From the NCBI GenBank assembly GCA_001507425.1, contig LMAJ01000001.1:248001-312000 (forward strand): a stretch of DNA of 64,000 bases. Direction: 5' to 3'. The position numbers and the translations under genes are program-made. This document shows, piece after piece, positions 27,511 through 36,800 of this stretch. Within the stretch, counting starts at the first letter, position 1. Each line of letters starts with the position of its first letter. The notes beneath the pieces were generated by a model. It saw only the letters and a list, made by a program, of their open reading frames with translations. It was not told where the DNA came from and did not search any database. Origin of the DNA: Flavobacteriaceae bacterium CRH. Lineage in GTDB: Bacteria > Bacteroidota > Bacteroidia > Flavobacteriales > Flavobacteriaceae.

Positions 27511-28611
27511 TTAACCAAAAAAAAACGCAATTTGAAAGAATATCCACATATACTTTACCCTCAAACCAACGTTGTTGAGAAAAATTTAATAGACTTTCCA
27601 AGCTTCAAAACAGGTTTTACTGAAAGCTTCTTTGAACAAAAATTAGAAAAGTATTTTAAATGTCATATTCTCAAAAATGTAGCTCTAAATGATGGAAGAA
27701 AATATCCTTATCAACCAGATTACGTGTTTTTTTATCCGGAAAAAGATTTGTTTATTGACATAGAAATCGACGAGCCGTACGCGTATCAAAGTAAAAAAGT
27801 TATTCATATTGATGATGACAAACGAAACAATTATTTCTTACAAAAGGGTTGGAGTATAATTCGGTTTGCAGAAATTCAAATAACAAAATACCCGGAACTC
27901 TGTTGCAAAATAATTTCTGAACACATTAGAAATTTAACTGGTGAAAACATATGGATAGAAGGTTTTCACGAACTGGATAATCTAAAAATTATAAAAGCAT
28001 GGGATTTGATGGAAGGAAATGAAATGGCATCAAGTTCATACCGCCAAACATATTTAAAATTTCTTAAAAAAATTAATGAAAAGAAAGCAAGTATAAATAT
28101 AATTGCAGATGGAATTTTCTTGAATAATTACATAACAGAAATCAAAGAATGTTTAGAAAACGAAAGTAGTATCAAAGAATTTAATAAGTCTGCAAAAATA
28201 TCTGTATTTTTAAAATCATTGATTCCATTTGCAGGTCACTTCAAGAATATTGAAACTTACGATAATAAAATTTACATTGAGTTTACAATTTATATTTCAA
28301 ACCATCATAGTTTTTATAATTTTTCATTTGATACAGATTTTATTGAAATAGGTAATTACATCGTCAATATTTATTTTGTTAGAACAAAGGAAATAATATG
28401 TTTCGAAATCATTGAAAAAATTGAAAACGAGCAATTAAAACAAGTTATGTTAATAGCAGATGATCCAGCCTATCCCTGTTTATTGGAAAAAATCAGTCCA
28501 AATGAATTAATATTAATAAAGAAATGTAGTGATAGTTTTATGCCTAGTAACTTTAGATATTTAACTATTGAACATCCAATTGAAAATTCACTGGAAATAG
28601 AGTACAAATAA
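27505..28611 (+). CDS. Protein with N-terminal PD-(D/E)XK nuclease-like domain (DUF559/VSR-like)
   Basis: 368 residues from a GTG at 27505 placed within the upstream repeat end. The N-terminal part has a restriction-endonuclease-like pattern: E44, PYQPDYVFF (PD at 71-72), LFIDIEIDEPY (E87, D89), HIDDDKRNNYFLQKGWSIIRFAE with the GW and R120 typical of the DUF559/VSR group. The C-terminal two thirds (about 150-368) are unrecognised and beta-rich. Likely a nuclease effector or restriction protein (inference). The next gene follows after 59 bp with no palindrome between them, so these two may form one cassette. Confidence 0.6.
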   Translation: MALTKKKRNLKEYPHILYPQTNVVEKNLIDFPSFKTGFTESFFEQKLEKYFKCHILKNVALNDGRKYPYQPDYVFFYPEKDLFIDIEIDEPYAYQSKKVIHIDDDKRNNYFLQKGWSIIRFAEIQITKYPELCCKIISEHIRNLTGENIWIEGFHELDNLKIIKAWDLMEGNEMASSSYRQTYLKFLKKINEKKASINIIADGIFLNNYITEIKECLENESSIKEFNKSAKISVFLKSLIPFAGHFKNIETYDNKIYIEFTIYISNHHSFYNFSFDTDFIEIGNYIVNIYFVRTKEIICFEIIEKIENEQLKQVMLIADDPAYPCLLEKISPNELILIKKCSDSFMPSNFRYLTIEHPIENSLEIEYK

Positions 28612-28670
28612 TAACCCTACTTAATATACGCTAGTGGCAAGTATCTTCGAAATACACATAAATTTGAACT

Positions 28671-29963
28671 ATGAATAACAATGACAAAGGGAAGGATGGC
28701 GAAAATTTCGTTTATCAAATCGCTACAGATTCATTTTTTAGTTATTGGTGTTATCCAAATCCAAAAGATGAATTAGGAGACAAAAAAGAAATTTGTGATT
28801 TGATAATACATTTTAGAGATATTTTAATTTTGGTATGTGTAAAAAACTACGAATTTAAAGGTGAATATTCTAGGTATTTCAGAAAAGCAATAGAAAAAGA
28901 TGTTCGTCAACTTTATGGTGCGGAAAATAAAATCTTTAAATCAAACTATAACGTTGAAATCAAAAATTTAAATGGTCGTAAGCACGTTATAGAAAAAAAT
29001 AAAATCCAAAAAATATATAGAGTAATCATTCATTTAGGAGAAAATGTTCATTTTTACCCTTTCAATCGTGAAACAAAAAACGAAAAATTTGTTCACGTTT
29101 TTGATAAAACATCGTTCTACAATTTAACTACATTTCTTGATACAATCAAAGACTTTGAGGAATATCTAGGAAAAAGAGAATTAACTTTTTTACAAAAAGA
29201 CGTTCTAATAATGCCTAGTGAAGAAGAAGATTTTGATTTTGAAACTAGTAAGCAATTTTTAGAATTACAATCTATTAAAAATTTAGAAAAACAATATATT
29301 CTAATTTCAGGAACTGAAAGTGACTTATTAGCAAGTTATATACGAAGGGAAAGACAATTTCCAAAAGAAATGACTTCAGATGAATTTAATGGTATGCTTT
29401 TTCAAATAGACGGAACTTGGGATGAATTTTGCAAAAATGAACAATTATTAAGAAAAAAAGAAGCCGATAATATAAGTTACTTCATTGATGAATATGTAAA
29501 GAGAGAAGTAATGCCTAATCAAAATGAAGATAATATTGAATTTTCTAAAGAGCTTCTATCTTTTAATCGGTTTGAGCGTAGAATTTTTTCAAAACATCTT
29601 TTTGACTTTGTTAAACAATACAATGATTTAAGAGGATTTGCTTTGGCAAGAAGATATGGAGAAATTGATGGTATTGCAGTAATTTTTGCTTTTTATACAA
29701 TTGATATGACACAGGAAGAAGTTAATCATTTAATGACTCTTGTAATTGAAACCTATAGTGTTTACACAAATTATAAACACAAAAAAATAATCCTTGTAGG
29801 TGTAACAACAAATTGTATGCAATTCAAATTTGGATTGCATTCAGACATTAAACCTTATGATGCTGAAACTGAAAAAGAAATCAAAAAAGATATGGAATTA
29901 TTAGAATGGTTTACTTCAACAACGGAACTAAAATTTACAGAAATAGAATATCCGAATAAATAA
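28671..29963 (+). CDS. Hypothetical protein with degenerate restriction-like N-terminus
   Basis: 430 residues, soluble. The first 60 residues read like a NERD or PD-(D/E)XK entry: GKDGENFVYQIATDSF (E11), DLIIHFRDILILVCVKNYEF (D43, then C56-V-K58 where ExK is expected). The Glu of ExK is replaced by Cys, so cleavage activity is doubtful. The rest is unrecognised; SYFIDEYVKREVM and RRYGEIDGIAVIFAFY are helical. It may work with the upstream nuclease-like gene. Bordered downstream by cassette repeat D. Confidence 0.5.
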   Translation: MNNNDKGKDGENFVYQIATDSFFSYWCYPNPKDELGDKKEICDLIIHFRDILILVCVKNYEFKGEYSRYFRKAIEKDVRQLYGAENKIFKSNYNVEIKNLNGRKHVIEKNKIQKIYRVIIHLGENVHFYPFNRETKNEKFVHVFDKTSFYNLTTFLDTIKDFEEYLGKRELTFLQKDVLIMPSEEEDFDFETSKQFLELQSIKNLEKQYILISGTESDLLASYIRRERQFPKEMTSDEFNGMLFQIDGTWDEFCKNEQLLRKKEADNISYFIDEYVKREVMPNQNEDNIEFSKELLSFNRFERRIFSKHLFDFVKQYNDLRGFALARRYGEIDGIAVIFAFYTIDMTQEEVNHLMTLVIETYSVYTNYKHKKIILVGVTTNCMQFKFGLHSDIKPYDAETEKEIKKDMELLEWFTSTTELKFTEIEYPNK

Positions 29964-29966
29964 TAA

Positions 29967-30110
29967 AGCCCGCCACTAACATCTACTACAACGGATTTGG
30001 GCAATTGGCTTAATGGAAAGCTGGTGTTGTATCTGGGATGATTTGGTAAATCCGAAGAATGGGCTTAATTTAGTCCCAAACCCACTGTAGTAACAGAACG
30101 TTATAGCCAA
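29967..30110. repeat. Cassette-type imperfect palindrome, copy D (best conserved)
   Basis: The left arm ctactacaacggatttggg (from 29983) and right arm cccaaacccactgtag (to 30090) pair with three mismatches over 16 bp. The outer boxes gccactaac and gttatagcc are inverted relative to each other. The inner part shares gatttggtaaatccga and taatttagtccc with copy A. Lies between the 28671 and 30153 genes. Confidence 0.6.
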
Positions 30111-30152
30111 TGATAAGAACACAAAAATTGAAAAACAAAAAACTAAAAAGCA

Positions 30153-31118
30153 ATGACATTAAAAGAAGCCGTATTAAAAAGTTTAGAAGACATTAATGAC
30201 ATAACCAATTATTTAGCGGTTCTCAATTATATCGTTGACAAAAACTACTATGACTTTGGCATTGCAAAAACACCAGGTTCGACAATTTCAGCAGTTCTTG
30301 GCGACTTCATTCGAAATGGCGACACTAGGGTCAAACGAATTAAACAAGAAGGTGGGACATATTCCTACTACTTGACAAAAAACGAACAAAATATTGGTAT
30401 TGAAATTTTGAGTGGAGACATAGAAACTGAAATATTAAAACCGACCAAAATAGATAAGTCAAAGACTTATGATGAAAGAGATTTACATAAACTTTTAAGT
30501 AGTTACTTAAAGAATACAGATACTTACTCAAAGACTATTTTTCACGAGCAATCAAACGGAAAAGATAGTAATCAAATTTGGACACATCCTGATATGGTTG
30601 GAATTAAGTTCTTGAATTTACAAACAAAAGTCAGTCAAAATTTTTTAAAGTCTATAAACCGTGTTGACACTTTTAAGATAAGCTCTTACGAGTTAAAAAG
30701 AGAAATAAACAGCGACAGCGAACTTAAAAAGGCTTTTTTTCAAGCAGTTTCAAATTCAAGTTGGGCAAATTATGGTTATTTAGTTGCATTTGAATTTAGC
30801 GACAGTCTAAACGAAGAAATGGCAAGACTAAGTCAATCATTTGGAATTGGAATTATTGAACTTAACGCAAACCCATATCAAAGTAAAGTCCTTTATCCTT
30901 CAGTATTTCGTGATTTAGACTTTAAAACCATTGACAAACTTTGCAAAATGAATAAAGAATTTGAAAAGTTCATTGAACAGACAGAAAAATTAATGACAGC
31001 AAGTGAAAAATATATTTCAGGTGCAGAAAAAGAACTTAATGAGTTTTGTGATGGCTACTTTGCTAACGACACAGAAGTAGAAACTTATTGTAAAGAAAAG
31101 TACATACGAACAATCTAG
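30153..31118 (+). CDS. HARE-HTH domain protein with PD-(D/E)XK-like C-terminus (HrgA/COG2958-like)
   Basis: 321 residues. Residues 1-75 match the HARE-HTH winged helix (TLKEAVLKSLEDIND, NYIVDKNYYDFGIAKTPGS, VKRIKQEGGTYSYYL), a domain linked to restriction systems and chromatin factors. The C-terminal domain has HPDMVGIKF and, further on, ISSYELKREI, a D...ExK arrangement expected for a restriction-like nuclease fold, then AFFQAVSNSSWANYGYLVAFEF. This order is seen in HrgA-type proteins. Probably modification- or sequence-linked nuclease; target unknown. It ends the array; a half copy of the cassette repeat follows. Confidence 0.65.
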   Translation: MTLKEAVLKSLEDINDITNYLAVLNYIVDKNYYDFGIAKTPGSTISAVLGDFIRNGDTRVKRIKQEGGTYSYYLTKNEQNIGIEILSGDIETEILKPTKIDKSKTYDERDLHKLLSSYLKNTDTYSKTIFHEQSNGKDSNQIWTHPDMVGIKFLNLQTKVSQNFLKSINRVDTFKISSYELKREINSDSELKKAFFQAVSNSSWANYGYLVAFEFSDSLNEEMARLSQSFGIGIIELNANPYQSKVLYPSVFRDLDFKTIDKLCKMNKEFEKFIEQTEKLMTASEKYISGAEKELNEFCDGYFANDTEVETYCKEKYIRTI

Positions 31119-31140
31119 GATTACCAAAGCCAACAATCCA

Positions 31141-31170
31141 TAACCTACAACGGATTTGGACAATTGGATA
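31141..31170. repeat. Half copy of the cassette-type repeat
   Basis: Contains the left arm only (ctacaacggatttgg, then acaattgga) and then departs. It looks like a truncated repeat marking the end of the array. Confidence 0.5.
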
Positions 31171-31255
31171 ATGCAAAAAACAACTTAAAATTGAACACCA
31201 ATACAGAGATCTTTTTACAGAGTATCATTTTTTGGATTTAATAGTGACTATTATA

Positions 31256-31276
31256 AAGGCGCTTATAAAGCGCCTT
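31256..31276 (-). terminator. Terminator overlapping the radC stop codon
   Basis: On the minus strand GGCGC-TTTATAA-GCGCC is followed by TTTATAAT. The stem includes the last codons and stop of the RadC-like gene. Confidence 0.5.
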
Positions 31277-31727
31277 CATCAGCAAAGGAATAATAGGATT
31301 CGCTAGTGATAATTAATGAATCCAGTAATGTGATATCAAGAAGTCTTCCAGCTTCTTTTACTTTTCTAGTTATGTGTTTGTCAGCGTCAGATGCTGTGAG
31401 GTTTCCTGAAGGATGATTGTGGATCATCATCAAAGATGTGGCATTTGCCTTAAGAGCTGCTGAGAATATTAATCTCAGATCTACAACAGTTCCTGCAATT
31501 CCACCAGAAGAGACTTCGTAAATTCCAAGTGCTTTATTAGCGTTATTCATAAGCAATACTTTAAACTGCTCGAAGAATTCTATTTTATTATAGTCCCAAG
31601 CTGAAAGAACAAGTTTATATGCATCTTTTGAAGATTTGATTTGTGGTCTTTCAGAGTTTTTTACTTTTGTTTTATAGATCAGTTCAATTTCAGATACAGT
31701 CTGCCAGTTTTGATTTAAAGTTTCCAT
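31263..31727 (-). CDS. radC: RadC-like JAB/MPN domain protein (mobile-element type)
   Basis: 154 residues, shorter than chromosomal RadC because the N-terminal helix-hairpin-helix is missing. The JAMM zinc-binding signature is complete: MMIHNHPSGNLTASDAD, with the upstream Glu candidate in ALGIYEVSSGG. Such short forms are common in Bacteroidota mobile elements and phage-like islands; the biological role is not established, despite the name. It lies between the cassette-like array and the CBASS genes. Confidence 0.8.
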   Translation of the reverse strand: METLNQNWQTVSEIELIYKTKVKNSERPQIKSSKDAYKLVLSAWDYNKIEFFEQFKVLLMNNANKALGIYEVSSGGIAGTVVDLRLIFSAALKANATSLMMIHNHPSGNLTASDADKHITRKVKEAGRLLDITLLDSLIITSESYYSFADEGAL

Positions 31728-31801
31728 AATTTCTATATTTTAAATTAATTATGAAACATTCATCGGGAATCGCCTAGCAAGCGCAAAAAGCAACGCAATA
31801 A

Positions 31802-31820
31802 AGCAGGATTTTTTCCTGCA
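31802..31820. terminator. Small hairpin in the radC-STING spacer
   Basis: gcagga-ttttt-tcctgc forms a short stem. The spacer 31728-31973 also contains an outer inverted pair, cctagcaa (about 31773-31780) and ttgctag (about 31837-31843). Possible terminator for the CBASS operon, whose STING gene ends at 31974 upstream on the minus strand. Confidence 0.4.
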
Positions 31821-31973
31821 TTTATGGGGGAATTTTTTGCTAGCGCCCGCAGGGGATTTTCGAACTTTGTGACGAAATTAAATAAGATATTAAATATTAG
31901 ATTTAAGAAATTTAAAATCTTTTGTATATTTATCAAGAAAACAATTGTAATCACGATTAGAATTCCAATTTTA

Positions 31974-32681
31974 TTAAAATAAATTAAGATCAGCCGAGCA
32001 AAATTTTATGTTTTTAAAAATCCTTTTTTCTTTTGCTAATTCTTCAACTTTTTTATAGAATTCAGAAATTAGATTTATGCCTAGTTCTGCCTTTATTTTT
32101 TCAGTTGATGTATTTGCTTTCGATTCAGCCTTATAGTCAATATAGTTAATTAAAGATAGGAGCGTATTTGGAAAATCAAAATAAATTTGTTTGCTATCAT
32201 TTTTCTGAATAGTCAAAATATCTCTAGCTCTGGCTTGCTTTAGATTTAGTTTTATTTCTTGCAAGAAGTATTTTTTATTAGTTAATTCAGCCTTTATAAC
32301 ATCTATGTTGCTTGCCTCTAACTCATTAATTTTATCAGGTCGATAAATACATAAACTAGGATTTTTTATACCATCTTCTTTTAACTGTGTTATTACTGGT
32401 AAAAGAAAATTATTTACATACCCAAGCGCTAATACATCAGCTGGCGAATATTCGGTTCTTTCAAAAAGCTTTCTGTTTAGTTGGTTTAAAGTCACAGCGC
32501 AAAAAGAAACTATAGTAACTAAAGCTTCTAAATCAATGTTTTCAAATCTGGGTATAGCTTTTTTTAATAACCAAAAAATAATAATTATAGCGACAATACC
32601 ATTTAATATATAACTTAAATAGGTAAAAATCTTAATGTTGTTAGCAGCTAAACCTAAGAGGTAATTTTGTAATTTTTTCAT
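31974..32681 (-). CDS. Transmembrane STING effector of CBASS (TM-STING)
   Basis: 235 residues. Two membrane helices at about 17-41 and 52-68 are followed by a cytosolic STING-like domain (about 76-235). Against animal STING the order of elements matches: SPADVLALGYVNNFLLPVITQL for the GLAWSYYIGYL helix, SLCIYRPDKINEL for the strand after it, a middle strand RDILTIQK, then IYFDFPNTLLSLINYIDY with the D169-F-P-x-T173 motif conserved in bacterial STINGs, and a C-terminal helix and strand (NIKFCSA). Bacterial STINGs bind c-di-GMP-type signals made by a paired CD-NTase; membrane-anchored forms are thought to disrupt the inner membrane on activation. Here the CD-NTase gene overlaps it by one base, confirming the pairing. 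Fold assignment is from pattern reading only. Confidence 0.8.
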   Translation of the reverse strand: MKKLQNYLLGLAANNIKIFTYLSYILNGIVAIIIIFWLLKKAIPRFENIDLEALVTIVSFCAVTLNQLNRKLFERTEYSPADVLALGYVNNFLLPVITQLKEDGIKNPSLCIYRPDKINELEASNIDVIKAELTNKKYFLQEIKLNLKQARARDILTIQKNDSKQIYFDFPNTLLSLINYIDYKAESKANTSTEKIKAELGINLISEFYKKVEELAKEKRIFKNIKFCSADLNLF

Positions 32682-33778
32682 TATATAAGTTTTTTATTAA
32701 GAAGGTTTAGATCGATTACAATTTGATTGATTTCCGAGTGTAAAAAGCTAATTTCTTGAAGTTTTTTATCACTATCTTTTTCAAAAATAATTTCAGTACC
32801 ATCAACTGATTTTATGTTGTCTCTATATGATTTATCAATTAAAATTTGAAGTAATTCGTCATTGATTACTGACACAAGGTCTAAAAAATGAGCATATTGA
32901 TACTTTGCTATATTGATATTAAAACAAATAGCATTAATATGAAAACTTCTGATCGCTCCTTTATTATCAATATTATCACAATCAAATTTGACGTTTTTAA
33001 TAAAACGGATCATATTTTTCAATCTACCATTGGTAAGAATGCTTCTTTCATTGATACGTTTGATGCTCCAAAATGGAAAATCTACATTTGAAAGTCTGTG
33101 TAATTCTTTATTATAAATTTGTATCCCTCTTCGATAATCACGATTAGTTTTCATGTAATCTACACCTTTATAGTATGTTGCAGTAACTACATCAACATCT
33201 CTTTTAGGTGAACTAACTTGAACATAAATAGAATTAACTTTTTTAATATCAACCTCCTTATAGGTCGAGGCTAAAATTTCCTCCGATTGTTTTCTAATAT
33301 TTTTAAGATCAGTTAATTGACTACCTTCGTACTGTTTAAAATCATCTGAATGTTTTTTTAAGTTCTTAAACTCAATAGGATTCAATATTTGAGGATTATC
33401 AAGAGCTTTTTTAAGTCCAGAATGGTCAACTCCTTTTGATTTATTGGTTACTTGTACTAAATCAATATCATTATCTTTAATAATGTGCGTGTTAGTCATT
33501 ACTGAACCCTGCCTTTCAAAATGAACTCCTGAACCATGGCTTCGCTTTAAATGAGCTTCTACCTGATTTGCAGCTGTTTTACTATTGTTAGTGTATTCTT
33601 GGGCAACGCCTTTCATTGCTTTTTGTACATACATATACACCTCAGCCGTTTTTAATTTTTTATTTTCAAACAGTAATGAAGTAACATTTTCTTCAGCGAA
33701 TAAGGCTTTCATTGTGTAAGAATCTGGATTACTCCTCTGATTGATTTTTTGAATTAATTGATCGTACCTTTTAGTCAT
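32681..33778 (-). CDS. CBASS cyclic dinucleotide synthase (CD-NTase, probably clade E)
   Basis: 365 residues. The polymerase-beta-like nucleotidyltransferase core is visible: RQGSVMTNTHIIKDNDIDLVQV gives GS at 91-92 and the catalytic pair D104/D106; the third acidic residue is in PKRDVDVVTATYY (D194 or D196). The C-terminal half is helical, as in CD-NTases. With STING as effector, established knowledge of STING-CBASS predicts 3',3'-c-di-GMP as product. No Cap2/Cap3 or HORMA/TRIP13 genes are present, so this is a minimal type I CBASS. Translation is coupled to STING (TAATG overlap). It has its own 110-bp upstream spacer with a conserved element shared with the restriction operon. Confidence 0.82.
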   Translation of the reverse strand: MTKRYDQLIQKINQRSNPDSYTMKALFAEENVTSLLFENKKLKTAEVYMYVQKAMKGVAQEYTNNSKTAANQVEAHLKRSHGSGVHFERQGSVMTNTHIIKDNDIDLVQVTNKSKGVDHSGLKKALDNPQILNPIEFKNLKKHSDDFKQYEGSQLTDLKNIRKQSEEILASTYKEVDIKKVNSIYVQVSSPKRDVDVVTATYYKGVDYMKTNRDYRRGIQIYNKELHRLSNVDFPFWSIKRINERSILTNGRLKNMIRFIKNVKFDCDNIDNKGAIRSFHINAICFNINIAKYQYAHFLDLVSVINDELLQILIDKSYRDNIKSVDGTEIIFEKDSDKKLQEISFLHSEINQIVIDLNLLNKKLI

Positions 33779-33822
33779 TCTATATCAGTTTTAAAGTTTA
33801 CTTCTGCAAAGAAAAGTACCAA

Positions 33823-33849
33823 CTATGCATTATAAGTGCACAGTAAATT
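33823..33849 (-). promoter_or_regulatory. Shared 27-bp element upstream of the CBASS operon
   Basis: Plus-strand form begins ctatgca and ends tgcacagtaaatt with a diverged 5-7 bp centre. It is identical at 22 of 27 positions to 47713-47739 upstream of the restriction operon. It ends 44 bp before the CD-NTase start. Two TGCA boxes give it partial dyad symmetry. Candidate operator. Confidence 0.5.
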
Positions 33850-33888
33850 TTAAAACATAAAATAGCTTTGTTAATTTATGAAGGTGGC

Positions 33889-36800
33889 TTAATTTCCTGT
33901 AGTTAAATTGTTGAAATTTTCCAAAATAGCGAAAATATTAGTTGATTGTTCTTCATTAAAGACCCCATCAATTCCTAGACTGTGATAGTTTTTAAAAGGG
34001 GAATCATATAATTTTGCTGGATCAATTTTGCCATTGTTTGTGAGGAACAATTTTATAGTATCTAGAAATTGAATTTGAACAGAAGTTAATTGATGTTTAT
34101 TAATGAAGTCGGCAAAAGAGGCATCGACTTTCTTTGATGATAAACCTATTAAACTAATTATAAATGGTACCAAATCTAAAGGGTGACCAATTTCTTTTTC
34201 AACTTGTTCTTTTTGGATCTTATTTGAAAAAAGTATTATTTCTAAGGATTTTAATTCCTCATCGGTAATAGCTTCACCATTTTGAATTCTACTTATTGTA
34301 ATGTTGTTTTTATTTTCTCGAATGATTTCTTCTAAACGGTGCTTATTATTACTAAAAGGATTACCATACTTTTCAGATTCACCTTCTTTAAAAGCTTTGT
34401 TTACAATTTGATCTTCCAGAATAGCATCTTCAAAATTAGTTGTAACATATTTGTGATCAACAGGATCTATAAACTTCATAAGTTCACGGATACCGGTACG
34501 AATTTTTTCTAAATGATCTAATCCATTGCTTTTCCAGAAATCTTCATTTAGAGGAAGCTTTAAAAGCTCTTCGTTGTATTTGATTTCGGGTATTGCAGTT
34601 TTCTTTAGTAGTTTCTTTGAAATGACAGCTACTTTTGTAATTGGAATATTTAATCTTGCTAAAAACTCTTCTGTATTTGGTGTTTCAATTCGTTTTAGCA
34701 TTAATGTGTATATTATTTTATCGTAAAAACGAGCTAAATCTGAATCTGCTTTAGTTGGTCTTACTAATGGAGCCAAGATATCTAAAATCGTTTTGCATTC
34801 TTTTTTGTCTACATGATTCCAAACTTCTCTGTTTGAGAAATCGATCACTGTTTCGATTTTCATCTTTACATCAAAACGATTTTTGTTTAATTCAGCTATT
34901 GAATTGTGGAGTTCGTCGAGTAGTATCAAGCTATATTTTTGTAATTCACTATCGTTTTTAAAATTATCTTCTTTAAGGTACAGAGCAAGCTGTAATTTTA
35001 AACCAAAAACGATTTCGGTTAAACTTTTTTGAGTACCCGTTTCTATACCATTTGGGTTCTCTCTGAAAAATTCAAAATTACCGTATAAGTCAAAAATTAA
35101 GAAGTTTTCTTTATCCTGGTCTTCACCAAATAAGTGTGGACGCAAACGAGAACCTCGTCCTATCATTTGCCAAAATTTAGCTTTGGACTTTACCGGCTTG
35201 TAAAACATTAAATTCACACAACTAGGAACATCAATTCCAGTATCCATCATGTCAACTGAAATGGCTATTTGTGGTAATCTTTCTTTTTCTTCGTCACAAA
35301 AACGCTGAATAAATTCTTCTGCTTTTGGTTCCCCGTGCGTAATCACTTTTACATAATCATTTCCAAAAAGCTCTGGATCCATTTCTAAAAACATATCTTT
35401 TAAGAATTGAGCATGTTTTTTGTTTCGGGCAAATATTATTGTTTTTCCAATTTCATCTCCACCTCTTTTTTTAATTCCATTATCTATTAGATATTTAAGA
35501 GTTTTTAGAGCTGTATCTTTATTGAATAGCCAGTCATTAAGCTCATTGGATGATATAATCTCTTGACCTGTAGCTTTTTCGCCATCTAAAATTTCATCTT
35601 CAAATTCTTCCTTTTCCTCATCTGATAGCTCATCGTAATGTATTCCTCCTCTTAAGAATTTAGTTGGTACTTCTATTGTGTTGTAAGGTACGAGATGTTT
35701 ATTGGTAACGGCTTCTTCAAAGGTATAAGCATCTGTAGGAGTTTTATCAGCTAGTCCAAATACAGAATAAGTGTTTTTGTCGATACTATTCATAGGCGTT
35801 GCTGTTAATCCTAAAAAGAGTGCGTCAAAATAATCAAAAATAGCTTGATATTTTTTATAAATAGAACGGTGGGCTTCATCAATTATAATCAAGTCAAAAT
35901 GTCCTACACCATAATAGCGCTGGTCTTTTTCTTTTGAACCATCAATCAACCCCATCATGGTTGGATAGGTTGAAAATGCAATTCGAGCCTCGATATTGTC
36001 TTTTTCTTTTAATAAATTGACGCATGAATGCTCTGGCATTAATTTGACAAAGTTATTTTTTGCTTGACTGACTAAACTTTTTCGATCTGCTAAAAACAGT
36101 ATTCTTTTTGCCCAATTGGCTTCTAATAATAGTTTAGATAACGCAATACTTATTCTAGTTTTACCTGTTCCAGTTGCTAAAACCAATAATGCAGCTCTAT
36201 AAGTACCAATTAAATTACCATTTGTTTTATCATTTCCAGCGAAATGCTCTGCTACGGATTTTATGGCTCTTAGTTGATAAGCTCTGTCTGTTATTGTTTT
36301 ATCAATAGGATTTGTTCTAATGTCTTGGCGATTTGTTCTTCTAAACATTAGTGTTTGAAGTTCTTTTTTGGTGTAAAAGCCGTGAACTAATCTAGATTTT
36401 TTATAGAATTGATCGTCCCATAAATAGGTTTCAAATCCATTTGTGTAGTACATAACTGGACGACGACCGTACATTTTTTCTACGCAATCTGCATACAATT
36501 GTGCTTGGTTTTCACCTTTGCTTGCATTTTCTATAGTCTTTTTGGCTTCGACTATTGCTAATGGTAAGCCATCATCATCCCATAGCACATAATCTACATA
36601 ACCCATTTCAGAGATATTAGTAGAGACAGGCATGAATTGTAGTTTAAATTCTTTGTCGTTACTACCTGCCAGATCCCAACCAGCTTCACGAAGTGAGACA
36701 TCTATGAAATATTTACGTGTTTCATATTCGCTTCGCGGATGCTTTGCGGTGTCAGCTGTATTAGCTTCTTTTTTATTAACCTCAATTTGAGATTGTAATG

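Noticed and set aside
28612..28670. Spacer checked for another cassette-type palindrome
   Set aside because: Only 59 bp, with none of the arm or inner words; the two flanking genes probably share one unit.
31760..31954. 64-codon reading frame between radC and STING
   Set aside because: It covers the hairpin-rich spacer, has no plausible start context and no recognisable protein features.
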